Assembly (NCBI GenBank): GCA_903940125.1
Contig: CAJAJL010000059.1
Coordinates: 1 to 58,934 of the forward strand
Length of the DNA stretch: 58,934 bases
Direction of reading: 5' to 3'
Origin: an uncultured Chlorobiaceae bacterium
GTDB taxonomy: Bacteria > Bacteroidota > Chlorobiia > Chlorobiales > Chlorobiaceae
Made by a program: the position numbers and the translations under genes. The notes under the pieces are model-generated. The model saw nothing but the letters and a program-made list of their open reading frames with translations, was not told where the DNA came from and searched no databases. How positions within the stretch are numbered: the first letter of the stretch is position 1; every line of letters starts with the position of its first letter. Of this stretch, positions 7,789-16,645 are shown piece by piece.

Positions 7789-10700
7789 GACATACCTCCA
7801 TGGGGGAGAAGCTCCCTCATCATTTCGAGCAACTCGCTTTTTTTGATGGGTTTGGTGATAAATCTGTCGCATCCAGCTTGCCTGGCTTTGTCTCTCTCCT
7901 CCATGGAGGTGAATGCTGTCTGGGCAATTACCGGCAGGTTGGGACGGAGCTGTTTGATCTGCCGCGTTGCATCAACACCGTTTAACAGCGGCATTTTAAT
8001 GTCCATAAGAACAATATTGATCTCCGAGTGATGCTGAACAAGCTCCACCGCTTCCCTGCCGTTTTCGGCATAAAGGATGTTGATGTTTCCCCCTTTCAGG
8101 CTGTTTTTCAGAAAAAGTGTACTCATTTCGTCATCTTCGGCGATAAGAATACAGAGTGCAGGGATAAGTACCGGGTTATAGGGCAGTGTGAATAAAAAGG
8201 TACTTCCCTCGCCTTCTACCGATTCAACTCGGATTGCACCGCCAAGCATGTCAACGTATGCTTTGGTAATACTCAAGCCGAGCCCTGCCCCTTCGTAGCC
8301 TCTGGTCAAGGTGTTGTCTACCTGCTGGAAGCGATCAAAAACTTTCTTCTGCATCTCAGCGGGAATACCCATGCCTGAATCGATACAATAAAACTCAAGA
8401 ATTTCATTTTTCCGGGTATATCCGAAATCAATCCCTCCATCCCGGGTAAATTTCAGGGCATTCTTGACCAGGTTTGTCAGAATTTGGTTCAGCTTTCCAC
8501 TATCGGTGTTAATGGTGCTTTCACTGTCGGAAAGCGCTGTAGTACAAGTCAAGCGCAACCCTTTTGATTCTGCTTCATGCTTGAAAAAGGCATGAATGTG
8601 ATGCATAAGTTCATTGAGCGGTGTTTCGGTTATCTTTACTTTGGTCTCTTCGGCATCAATACGGGAAATATCGATAAGATCATTAATGAGATCGAGCATA
8701 CGTTGGCCGCTTTTTTGAATGAGATCGATATACTGGTTCATCTCCTCACCGGAGAGATCAGACTCTTTCAGCAGTTCTGAAAAACCAAGAATACCATTCA
8801 TAGGTGTGCGTATTTCATGGCTGATATTTGCCAGAAACGCTGATTTAACTCGATCGCTCTCTTCTGCTTTTTCTTTGGACGCAATCAGTTGATCCAGCAA
8901 TTTTTTCTGTTCGGTGATATTTTTGCTGGTTCCGATAATTCTGTAAATATGGCCACTCTCATTGCGAACAGGGTTAAGGGTCGTTTCCCAATAGCTTTGT
9001 TGACCCTGGAACGGGATAGACTCTTCGTACTGTATTGTCTTGCCCTCCTGAAGACAGCGTTCATAATTATGGATAATCGCTAAGGCAACGTCATGATCAA
9101 AAAACTCTTCGGGCGTTTTTCCGGTTATCTCCTCATTTTTGAAACAAGTAAGTTTTTCGTGGTTGGGGTTAATGCCCTTGAATCGGAAGCTTCCATCGGG
9201 GCAAACATCAACAACAAAAATAGAGTGATTGACCTCTTCGTAGATACTTGCGAGAAATTGCTCACTTTCCTGCAGCTCCTTCTCATATTGCTTACGAAGG
9301 ATTTCCTTATGTTTACGCTCAGTAACATCATGAATCATGCCGATCATCCCTGCAGATTTATTATCCTGATAATATTGAAAGTGAACTTCACCGTCAAAGA
9401 GAGCACCACTTTTTCTGCAAAACTTGAATTCGACTATCCGGGTATGGAAATGCTGTAATAAGGTTTCCTGGAAAAGAGCTTGGGCCATGGAAATATCCTC
9501 TTCTACCAGATATTCGGTAAAAGTGTGGCCGGTCATCTCATGGGGAAGATAGCCGAAAAGATGTTCCGCTGCTGGTGATACATAGGTTAATGATCCGTTT
9601 GAGTCGGTCACAAAAACCATCTCAGCCATCTGTTCAGTAATGGAACGGAATTTTCTTTCGCTTGACTGCAATGCCTGTTCGGCATGTTTGCGTTCTGTGA
9701 TATCGTAAATAATATCGTATACAAGCTCTTTGTTTCGTACTTCGATTTTCTGTGCGAATATTTCAACATTACGCACAGAACCATCGGCACGGCGATGAAA
9801 AAAGAAAAGGTGCTGTTGGTTTAGCGATTCCCATTTCCATTTATTCATCTCATGCGTGATTTCTTCAGGAGTAAGAATATTGATCTGCTTGATATTCATC
9901 TGCTTCAATACCTCAATCGGCCATCCGTAAAAATCGGCTGCAGACTGATTGGCATCGACAATAGTGCCGGTTGCAGGATCAAGAATAATCATGATGGCTA
10001 TATTCTCCACAAAAAACATCCTGAAGCGCTCTTCACTCTCCCTCAGTGCATCATCTTTCTTTTGTTGTTCAGTGATATCAATAACGACACCTGCATACCT
10101 GACTATCGTTCCTGAGGCATCTTTAAATGGACTGCCTTTGGACATAAGCCAGCGATGTTTTCCATCAGTATCGGGAATTCTCCATCTGCAACTATATTCG
10201 CCACCGGTGCTCAAGGCCTCCTGAACAGCCAATTTGACTATTTCCCTGTCCTCCGGAATAATGGTATTGATCCAGGCTTCATTGGTTGGCTTAATACTCT
10301 TTGGATCAAGACCATAAAGCTGCCACATTTTATCTGACCAGGTGTTGGTATTGGTGCTTATATCATATTCCCAAAGACCGGCACCTGTGGCAGAAATAAT
10401 AAGATGCATTCGTTCGTTGCTGGCATGCAGCTCTTCATCGGCCAGTTCGTGAGCTTTACGAGATCGGAGCATAGAGATACCGAACGCAAGGTTTTCTGCA
10501 AGTGCGGTGAGGAGCTGGATCTCTTCCGTATCAAAAGCGTTCAGATAGGTCAAATAAATTGTTATTGCTCCAAACACTGTCGTACCTGTTTTGAGGGGTA
10601 AACTAAGCGAAGAAGCATAGCCGCGCAACAGAGCCTCTTTCCGCCAAGGTTCGAATTGAGGGTCGGAGAGCATATTGCGGATGATAGCTGGTTGGCCGGT

Positions 10701-11066
10701 GCGGATGGCGGTTCCAGTCGGGCCACGACCACGCTCAACATCTGCCCAGGTGATATGCAGGGTATCCAGATATCCCTCTTCGAAGCCAGCCTGGGCAACC
10801 GGACGGACAGTTTTTTCTTTATCATGTTCTGCATAACCGACCCACGCCATCCGGGAACCGCCCACTTCGACAACAATCCGACAAATGGCATTAAGTAATT
10901 CCAGTTCATCAACGGCATGAATCAGCGCATGATTGCAATTGTTGATGGCCTTAAGTACACGAAAACTATCCAGGCTGCCCGCTTGATGAATCCCGGGTTG
11001 CTCACCTGCATGAGAGCTCAACTCTGATGGAGTGTCGGGGTTATTGGGTTGCTGCTTTTTTACCAT
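7785..11066 (-). CDS. GAF / multi-PAS hybrid sensor histidine kinase-response regulator
   Basis: Hybrid kinase of 1093 aa with no membrane segment, so probably cytoplasmic. Order: GAF about 50-200; PAS/PAC about 215-335, 345-465, 475-590 and 605-725 (each ending in a D-I/V-TE-type motif such as VIDITEQQKK or DITERKH); HisKA with NISHEIRTPMNG (His about 750); HATPase with NLVKNALKFT, DSGMGIP and GAGLGLSI; and a complete C-terminal receiver about 970-1090 with AEDDE, phospho-Asp in LMDIKMP (about 1022) and the conserved Lys in FITKP. The repeated PAS domains suggest redox, light or small-molecule sensing, but no cofactor-binding residues could be assigned. It overlaps the DUF3828-like gene by 4 nt. 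No separate output regulator is adjacent. Confidence 0.92.
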   Translation of the reverse strand: MVKKQQPNNPDTPSELSSHAGEQPGIHQAGSLDSFRVLKAINNCNHALIHAVDELELLNAICRIVVEVGGSRMAWVGYAEHDKEKTVRPVAQAGFEEGYLDTLHITWADVERGRGPTGTAIRTGQPAIIRNMLSDPQFEPWRKEALLRGYASSLSLPLKTGTTVFGAITIYLTYLNAFDTEEIQLLTALAENLAFGISMLRSRKAHELADEELHASNERMHLIISATGAGLWEYDISTNTNTWSDKMWQLYGLDPKSIKPTNEAWINTIIPEDREIVKLAVQEALSTGGEYSCRWRIPDTDGKHRWLMSKGSPFKDASGTIVRYAGVVIDITEQQKKDDALRESEERFRMFFVENIAIMIILDPATGTIVDANQSAADFYGWPIEVLKQMNIKQINILTPEEITHEMNKWKWESLNQQHLFFFHRRADGSVRNVEIFAQKIEVRNKELVYDIIYDITERKHAEQALQSSERKFRSITEQMAEMVFVTDSNGSLTYVSPAAEHLFGYLPHEMTGHTFTEYLVEEDISMAQALFQETLLQHFHTRIVEFKFCRKSGALFDGEVHFQYYQDNKSAGMIGMIHDVTERKHKEILRKQYEKELQESEQFLASIYEEVNHSIFVVDVCPDGSFRFKGINPNHEKLTCFKNEEITGKTPEEFFDHDVALAIIHNYERCLQEGKTIQYEESIPFQGQQSYWETTLNPVRNESGHIYRIIGTSKNITEQKKLLDQLIASKEKAEESDRVKSAFLANISHEIRTPMNGILGFSELLKESDLSGEEMNQYIDLIQKSGQRMLDLINDLIDISRIDAEETKVKITETPLNELMHHIHAFFKHEAESKGLRLTCTTALSDSESTINTDSGKLNQILTNLVKNALKFTRDGGIDFGYTRKNEILEFYCIDSGMGIPAEMQKKVFDRFQQVDNTLTRGYEGAGLGLSITKAYVDMLGGAIRVESVEGEGSTFLFTLPYNPVLIPALCILIAEDDEMSTLFLKNSLKGGNINILYAENGREAVELVQHHSEINIVLMDIKMPLLNGVDATRQIKQLRPNLPVIAQTAFTSMEERDKARQAGCDRFITKPIKKSELLEMMRELLPHGGMS

Positions 11067-11283
11067 GGGGGCATTGCTTATTCTGATCGGAGAATAAAAT
11101 ACAAGTAGACAGAAATATACTGGATTCTACACTAAACAAAACGTGGTGTGCTGTAGATAAGCAGTGTAACATATGTCAAAGTATGAGCCAAGGAAGCATC
11201 TTTCCCACGCTGCTCCAAAACGGTTGTGCAATTTGAGTGAAATAACCAGCAATATATCGATCCAATAAATAAGAGATAACTCT

Positions 11284-11494
11284 ATGCACTTCCATACGGA
11301 GGAAAAAGTAGTTCTTGTAACCGGGGAAGATAGAAAATGCTCGTAAAAACATCCTTGAACGCCTTCCATGAGGACGTATGGCGTTACCCCATGAAATTGC
11401 AGATATGGTAATATTCCCGGCTTCAGAAAAAGCTGGTTATGTTACCGGAGTTACAGTATCGATGGATGGTGGACAATATCCGTTTATGGTTTAA
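11284..11494 (+). pseudogene. Internally deleted short-chain dehydrogenase remnant
   Basis: A rightward frame from ATG 11284 starts like an SDR (EEKVVLVTGED, the nucleotide-binding strand and TG motif) but soon ends. Shortly after, reading ...NILERLP, stop, GRMALPHEIADMVIF gives a typical SDR C-terminus, ending SMDGGQYPFMV and TAA at 11492-11494. The roughly 170 residues between are missing, and an in-frame TGA lies at 11369-11371. So this is a deletion derivative of an SDR gene of the 3-oxoacyl-reductase type. It is near, but on the opposite strand from and not identical to, the intact SDR that follows. Confidence 0.7.
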
Positions 11495-11685
11495 TAGTGT
11501 GATTTGAGCCCAGTGTCCCCTCCGCGATTTGGAGTGCTTTGAAGACCGGCAAAGTCATTATACCACCCTACACCGTACCTGGATCTTAAAGTACAGCATA
11601 AGCGAACATCCCAGGAGGGGGAGATAACTCCGACGTTCAGGAAACCAGCCTGGACAGTTCATGACCGATCCCCGAACATGATGCG

Positions 11686-12429
11686 TCATAACATCAGCAT
11701 CCCTCCGGAAACAGGGATATAGCAGCCTGTCACGAATCGGCTGTGGTCGGAAGCAATTGCAAGCACCGCACCGGCCACATCTTCCGGAAGGGCTACCCGT
11801 TTCAGGGGGGTCATATCCGCCATCATCGCTTTCTGTTCCTCGGGCAGCCATGAGGTAGCATCGGTCAACGTAAGACCGGGGGCAACCACGTTGACGCGTA
11901 TACCGAAGGGTCCAACCTCTTCCGCAAGAGAGCGGATGAAGGCGTCAAGACCCGATTTCGCAGAAGAGTGGGCAATGAAACCCGGTGACGAGTGACGTGA
12001 AAGAGTGCTTGAAATGGCGATGATGCTTCCCGACTTTCTCTCAATCATGCCTGGCAGAACAGCCTGGCAGCTGAAAAATATCGACTTGAGCTCTCCGCAA
12101 AGCTTCGCTTCGAATTCATTCCAGGAGAATTGCGTGAAAGGTTTTACCGGAAACCCGATCGAAGCATTGCTTACCAGGAGGTCGACCGAACCGAGGATTT
12201 TTTCCACCTCTCCGACCATCAAACGCACCTGCTCCACATCGCGGACATCCGCCCTGACGGCATGAGCCCTGCCGCCTGCGTTTATGATATCCTCAACCAC
12301 AGCGATCGCTGCCCTTTCACTCTGGAAATAGTTCACCGCGACAGCCGCGCCCTCGGCTGCGAGAAGTTTGGCCGTAGCCCGACCTATACCGCGACTTGCA
12401 CCTGTGACCAATGCGACTTTGCCTTTCAT
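11686..12429 (-). CDS. SDR-family oxidoreductase with Tyr-to-His active-site change
   Basis: Short-chain dehydrogenase-like protein of 247 aa from the ATG at 12429, chosen because GGAG lies 9 nt upstream inside the longer frame that begins at 12447. The nucleotide-binding motif TGASRGIG is intact and a VSNAS segment replaces the usual NNAG. The catalytic Ser is present (AIS or S in AISST), but 13 residues on, where Tyr of Y-x3-K is expected, the sequence is AHSSAK: His then three residues then Lys. The C-terminus (FVTGCYIPVSGGMLML) is complete. Most SDRs need the Tyr, so this may have altered chemistry or a non-catalytic role. Confidence 0.85.
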   Translation of the reverse strand: MKGKVALVTGASRGIGRATAKLLAAEGAAVAVNYFQSERAAIAVVEDIINAGGRAHAVRADVRDVEQVRLMVGEVEKILGSVDLLVSNASIGFPVKPFTQFSWNEFEAKLCGELKSIFFSCQAVLPGMIERKSGSIIAISSTLSRHSSPGFIAHSSAKSGLDAFIRSLAEEVGPFGIRVNVVAPGLTLTDATSWLPEEQKAMMADMTPLKRVALPEDVAGAVLAIASDHSRFVTGCYIPVSGGMLML

Positions 12430-12447
12430 ATCCAGTAACTCCTTCAT

Positions 12448-12839
12448 TTGTTTTGAAACATCGTTGAAACAGGGAACTATCTATCAAACATAACGAAAAG
12501 GAACAAATGCCAAAAATCTGGGACTGTCAAGGATAGTGACAAAATAAGGAAGGCAGAAATTATCGTTGACGATAGTGACCCCTTCCCCAATAACTGGAGC
12601 ACTCTAAAGTTGAGTTTTCCGGGAAAGGGTCAAAGGTGTCACTCAACTCACGGTTACATCCTTCGGCACTTATTGCTGGCTTATTTTGTTATTGATTGAA
12701 TTATTGTAAAAAACGTATGAATCACCATGCAGTACAGACAAAGAGGGAAAAATTCCATTCATACCTTCAGCATTACATTTTTAGATGCCGGTACTGAGGC
12801 CTTTGCCTTCACTTTCGGTTAATGAAAAGGAGAGTCATC
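12448..12839. other. Intergenic region with repeated GATAGTGAC motif
   Basis: This 390-base gap separates the divergent SDR and msrA genes. It contains two direct copies of GATAGTGAC (about 12532 and 12571), each preceded by a GTCAA- or GTTGAC-like stretch, and a GTGTCACTCAAC near 12636. It may hold divergent promoters or the remnant of a mobile-element end; no gene is visible. Confidence 0.35.
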
Positions 12840-13466
12840 ATGCTCAACAACAAGCTTATAAGCAGTTATATTTTTATCATCTGCGTTTGCCTTATGCTCG
12901 GTATGAGTGCACATTGCAATGCTGCCGCATTGCCGACCGAACAAGCAGTCTTTGCGGGAGGCTGTTTCTGGGGTGTAGATGCAGTTTTTAAGCATGTCAA
13001 GGGTGTTACCGATGTGCAATCAGGATATGCTGGCGGTAAAGCTGCCACAGCGCATTACGAACAAGTCAGTAATGGCAATACCGGACATGCCGAATCAGTA
13101 AGAATTCGTTTCAACCCGAATCAGATTACCTACCAGCAATTGCTGCAAGTGTTTTTTACCGTAGCACATGACCCAACCGAGCTAAACCGACAAGGCCCTG
13201 ATGACGGAAACCAATACCGTTCAGTGATATTTTACACCACGATTGAGCAGCAGAAAATTGCACAAAGCTACATCAAGGCGCTCACAGCCTCGCACAAATT
13301 TGACTCTCCGATTGTGACACAAATCGTGCCGCTGCAGCAATTTTACCCTGCAGAGCAGTATCACCAGAATTATTGCGCTATTCATCCTGATAATCCTTAT
13401 ATCATCATCAACGATATGCCAAAACTGAAAAGGCTGCGTAATCAATTACCAGCATTGTATCAATGA
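12840..13466 (+). CDS. msrA: Peptide methionine-S-sulfoxide reductase, exported
   Basis: MsrA of 208 aa from the ATG at 12840 (AGGAG about 8 nt upstream; a longer start at 12822 exists). Residues 1-30 form a signal peptide (IFIICVCLMLGMSAHCNA), so it acts outside the cytoplasm. The catalytic motif GGCFWGVDAVFKHVKGV contains the nucleophilic Cys, followed by SGYAGG, the GHAESV segment and the HDPTELNRQGPDDG..YRS core characteristic of MsrA. It reduces the S-epimer of oxidised methionine in proteins. No MsrB is adjacent. Confidence 0.95.
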   Translation: MLNNKLISSYIFIICVCLMLGMSAHCNAAALPTEQAVFAGGCFWGVDAVFKHVKGVTDVQSGYAGGKAATAHYEQVSNGNTGHAESVRIRFNPNQITYQQLLQVFFTVAHDPTELNRQGPDDGNQYRSVIFYTTIEQQKIAQSYIKALTASHKFDSPIVTQIVPLQQFYPAEQYHQNYCAIHPDNPYIIINDMPKLKRLRNQLPALYQ

Positions 13467-13534
13467 ATTTTCCTTGGCTGCCAACATCTTTCTCTCGTCT
13501 TGATTGAACTCGTAAATTTCATCGGAGCAATAAA

Positions 13535-13876
13535 ATGAACGAATTGAAAAACAAAACCTGCATACCCTGTTCAGAAGGATTGGAGCCTATGACTCCAGGT
13601 GATATCAAGAAATTATTAGAAAAAATACCGGAATGGGAAGTTGCAACAGATGATGGCATAAGCAGATTACAGCGCACCTTTTCTTTCAAGGATTTCAAGA
13701 GTGCGATCGCTTTTACAAATAAGGTAGGTGAACTGGCTGAAGCCGAACAGCATCACCCAAAACTGGTTACTGAATGGGGGAAAGTTACGGTAGTCTGGTG
13801 GACACACTCAGTAAACGGGCTGCATCAGAACGATTTCTTCATGGCAGCTAAAACCAGCGAATTGCATGCAGATTAA
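13535..13876 (+). CDS. phhB: Pterin-4a-carbinolamine dehydratase
   Basis: Small protein of 113 aa with the family pattern: EIPEW-like start (LEKIPEWEV), the FKDFKSAIAFTNKVGELAE helix, the active-site run EAEQHHPKL, and VTVVWWTHSVNGL near the C-terminus. It dehydrates 4a-hydroxytetrahydropterin to recycle the cofactor of aromatic amino acid hydroxylases. No hydroxylase gene is adjacent, so in this organism it may serve another pterin, such as a molybdopterin-related pathway. It follows msrA by 68 nt. Confidence 0.93.
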   Translation: MNELKNKTCIPCSEGLEPMTPGDIKKLLEKIPEWEVATDDGISRLQRTFSFKDFKSAIAFTNKVGELAEAEQHHPKLVTEWGKVTVVWWTHSVNGLHQNDFFMAAKTSELHAD

Positions 13877-14022
13877 CAGCTATACTGAATAATGAACTAT
13901 ACCAATCAGAGAATGGGCAGTGGTATGTAAACAATTATCTAAAAAGACCGTTTACACAGTTCGTTGAACAGACCCATGCTTGCTTATTATATGGGGCAGC
14001 TTATCAACCTAAAGGAGGGAAC

Positions 14023-14565
14023 ATGAAACTCAGGGTATTATTTATCTCGATGTTTTTATTTGTACTACCTACCGTATATGCTGCAAATAAGATTCCTCAG
14101 TTTAAAAATTACCCTGTCGAGGAAATATATACCGGAAAAAATCATCCATTGGTTATGGATTCGTTCGGAAAGAGTTTTAGAACGAGGCTACGTGATGCTA
14201 TTGAGCATGAGAAACCTGATTTTGCCGGTCATTTCATAGTGGTAAAATGGGGATGCGGCAGTGGAGGATGCAATTCAGGCGCTGTGATTGATGCGAAAAC
14301 AGGAAAGGCCTACGTTTTTCCTGTAGCCCTGAGTTCAGTCTTTCCACTTAAACCAGAGTTTGAGAAAGAGGATGGCCAGGAACATCTTTACAAACTTAAT
14401 AGCCGGTTAATGGTCTTCGCTGGTAATTTGGAAGGAGCAAAACAAGGTGACGGAAACGACACTGTGGAATTTTATGAGTTTAAAAATGACGAGTTCGTAT
14501 TCATAAGGTCGATACCATATAATCATAAAGGAAAGGAAAAGAATAGTACAACATATCGACACTGA
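14023..14565 (+). CDS. Exported hypothetical protein, paralog 1 (Cys-containing)
   Basis: Protein of 180 aa with a signal peptide (LFISMFLFVLPTVYAANK) and a very good ribosome-binding site (AAGGAGGG just before the ATG). The core includes YTGKNHPLVMDSFGKSFRTRLRD, PDFAGHFIVVKW, a cysteine pair in WGCGSGGCNSGAVIDAKTGKAY and LNSRLMVFAGNLEG. I do not know a named domain for it. The tandem copy downstream shares the whole architecture, so the two arose by duplication. Confidence 0.75.
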   Translation: MKLRVLFISMFLFVLPTVYAANKIPQFKNYPVEEIYTGKNHPLVMDSFGKSFRTRLRDAIEHEKPDFAGHFIVVKWGCGSGGCNSGAVIDAKTGKAYVFPVALSSVFPLKPEFEKEDGQEHLYKLNSRLMVFAGNLEGAKQGDGNDTVEFYEFKNDEFVFIRSIPYNHKGKEKNSTTYRH

Positions 14566-14598
14566 GCAAATGCTTAGCAAACTTGAACGTGGGGACGC

Positions 14599-15096
14599 AT
14601 GAAGAAATGGTGGGTATTCATAGTGTTATTCATTTTGATAACTCCGAGTGCATTTGCAGGGAATGCCAAGCCTCAATTCAAGGATTACCCTGCTAATGAA
14701 GTGTATACAGGCAAAAACCATCCGTTAGTTCTTGACGAGTTAGGAAAAAGCTATAGAACACGATTGCGGGAGGCTCTCAGAAATAATAAACCTGACTTCG
14801 CCGGACACTATATTGTTGTGAAATGGACTATCGGGCCTCTTGTTGTCTACAACGCGGGAGCTGTGATTGACGCGAAAACAGGCAGAGCTTACTCGTTTCC
14901 AGTTGCGACAGGTTCAGCATTTTCTGAAAAAGAGGTGGATTATTTCCAGGATCACCTTTACAAGTTGAACAGTCGATTAATGGTGTTTGCTGGTAACCTG
15001 GTTGGTTCCGAAGAATATACTGGCGAAAACACCGTGGCTTTTTATGAATTTAAAGATAATAAGTTCATCCTAATAAAGACTGCCCCGTATAAGTAA
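14599..15096 (+). CDS. Exported hypothetical protein, paralog 2 (Cys lost)
   Basis: Protein of 165 aa, tandem paralog of the preceding gene, with signal peptide (VFIVLFILITPSAFAGNA) and the same blocks: YTGKNHPLVLDELGKSYRTRLREAL, PDFAGHYIVVKW and AGAVIDAKTGRAYSFP. The CGSGGC segment of paralog 1 is replaced here by IGPLVVY, so both Cys are gone, which suggests that a disulfide or metal site was lost. The two genes are 33 nt apart and probably form one operon. Confidence 0.75.
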   Translation: MKKWWVFIVLFILITPSAFAGNAKPQFKDYPANEVYTGKNHPLVLDELGKSYRTRLREALRNNKPDFAGHYIVVKWTIGPLVVYNAGAVIDAKTGRAYSFPVATGSAFSEKEVDYFQDHLYKLNSRLMVFAGNLVGSEEYTGENTVAFYEFKDNKFILIKTAPYK

Positions 15097-15237
15097 TGAT
15101 GTGAAATCTGTATGGAACTGAGAATTATTGTTTTGGCTTAATCAATCAAAATAGCGTAATTTTAAGTACTTCACAGGCTATCGAACCGAACATGAAAATT
15201 AGTTCATCTTTATTCCACTTGATAGGTTATCACTGCC

Positions 15238-15543
15238 ATGCCTCAAGAAAATGCTGTAGAAAATAAAACGACACAACCTGATATTTACGAACTTGTAATC
15301 CTTGCTCCGGTTTTTACTCTTCCCTTGGCGCTTCCATTAGCTATCCCGTTAGCTGTTCCTCTTTTTTTCCACGCTATTCACGGGGTTGGTATCGGGGCTA
15401 TAGGAGCTCTGGCTGGAAATCTGCTCTTCAACCCTAAAACTCAGAAGCTTCTTAAACCCTCCGGTGAGGTAGTGAACAAGATACGGCCTGTTGCTGAGCA
15501 GACTTTTTCGGAAACTCAGACTGAACGAGACAAACGGACATGA
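15238..15543 (+). CDS. Small hydrophobic membrane protein, unknown
   Basis: A 101-aa protein with a short polar N-terminus, then a long hydrophobic region with repeated leucine-proline and isoleucine-proline units (LALPLAIPLAVPLFF) and glycine-rich continuation (GVGIGAIGALAGNLLF), and a polar C-terminus. It overlaps the following oxidoreductase start by 4 nt (ATGA), so the two are probably coupled. I do not recognise a family. The proline spacing is unusual for a simple membrane helix. Confidence 0.55.
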   Translation: MPQENAVENKTTQPDIYELVILAPVFTLPLALPLAIPLAVPLFFHAIHGVGIGAIGALAGNLLFNPKTQKLLKPSGEVVNKIRPVAEQTFSETQTERDKRT

Positions 15544-16562
15544 AGCTGTATCGAATTCCCGAACCAGGTGCGATCGAGAACCTTACGTTAGTCGAGGAAC
15601 CCGATCCAGCACCGGGGGATCATGAGGTTCTGATCCGCATCCGCGCGGTTTCACTCAACTACCGCGATCTGATGGTGATCCGCGGTACCTATGGGCGAGG
15701 CGGTCAACGGCCGAATCTGGTACCCTGTTCCGACGGCGCAGGCGAGGTGATCGCCATCGGCAACCAAGTCTCGCGAGTAAAGGTGGGTGACCGTGTCGCC
15801 GGCATTTTCATGCAGAAATGGATCGCTGGTGAAGTCACCGCCGAAGGGGCGCCGCAAGCAGGCGCAAGTGCGCTCGGTGGTGCGATCGACGGAATGTTGG
15901 CCGAGCAGGTGGTGCTGCACGAGGATGGCCTGGTTCAAATACCGGAGCATCTCTCATTCGAGGAAGGCTCAACTCTGCCTTGCGCCGCTGTCACTGCATG
16001 GCACGCTGTGGTGGATTTCGGCCAGACACGTGCCGGCGATACAGTACTGGTGCTCGGCACCGGCGGCGTCTCGATCTTTGCGTTGCAGTTCGCGAGAATG
16101 CACGGTGCAAGGGTCATCGCGACGTCGTCGAATGAGGAAAAAATCCGCAGTGTTCACGCGATGGGCGCCGACGCAACAGTGAACTACAAATCCTTCCCGG
16201 ACTGGCAGCATGGCGTCCTTGAGGCCACCGCCAAGCGCGGCGTCGATCTCGTGGTTGAGGTCGGCGGCGCGGGTACGTTGCCGCGTTCGATCGATAGCGT
16301 TCGGTTTGGCGGGAAGATTGCGCTGATCGGCGTGCTGACGAGCGGAGAAATCAATCCCACCAGGTTGATGGGAAAATCAGTAACACTGCAAGGGATTTAT
16401 GTCGGATCGCGTGAAATGTTCGAGGCGATGAATCGCGCAATCGCATTGCACAAGATGCGACCCGTCATCGACCGCGTGTTCGAATTTGATCAGGCTCAAG
16501 AAGCGTATCGCCACCTCGCCAGCGCGAGTCATTTTGGTAAGGTAGTGATCCGGGTAGAGTGA
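15540..16562 (+). CDS. Medium-chain NAD(P)-dependent alcohol dehydrogenase / quinone oxidoreductase
   Basis: MDR-superfamily enzyme of 340 aa. The N-terminal catalytic domain has SLNYRDLMVIRGTYG, the segment PCSDGAGEVIAIGNQVSRVKVGDRV, and no obvious catalytic-zinc Cys/His set. The Rossmann part starts with VLVLGTGGVSIFALQFARMHGARVIAT, and the C-terminus (YRHLASASHFGKVVIRVE) is typical of the quinone-reductase branch. By eye it is richer in GC-ending codons than its neighbours (runs such as gccggcgatac, ggcggcgtc), hinting at acquisition. It overlaps the upstream small membrane gene by 4 nt. Confidence 0.85.
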   Translation: MKLYRIPEPGAIENLTLVEEPDPAPGDHEVLIRIRAVSLNYRDLMVIRGTYGRGGQRPNLVPCSDGAGEVIAIGNQVSRVKVGDRVAGIFMQKWIAGEVTAEGAPQAGASALGGAIDGMLAEQVVLHEDGLVQIPEHLSFEEGSTLPCAAVTAWHAVVDFGQTRAGDTVLVLGTGGVSIFALQFARMHGARVIATSSNEEKIRSVHAMGADATVNYKSFPDWQHGVLEATAKRGVDLVVEVGGAGTLPRSIDSVRFGGKIALIGVLTSGEINPTRLMGKSVTLQGIYVGSREMFEAMNRAIALHKMRPVIDRVFEFDQAQEAYRHLASASHFGKVVIRVE

Positions 16563-16645
16563 TACGCTGATCCGGAAGATTCCTCCCATTCCATAGCAGC
16601 ATGGTACTGATACTTGGGTTCACGTCCCTAAAAAAGTCCTTCAAC

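Noticed and set aside
11127-11369. An 80-codon minus-strand open frame
   Set aside because: It runs antisense across the SDR remnant, has no ribosome-binding site and no recognisable features.
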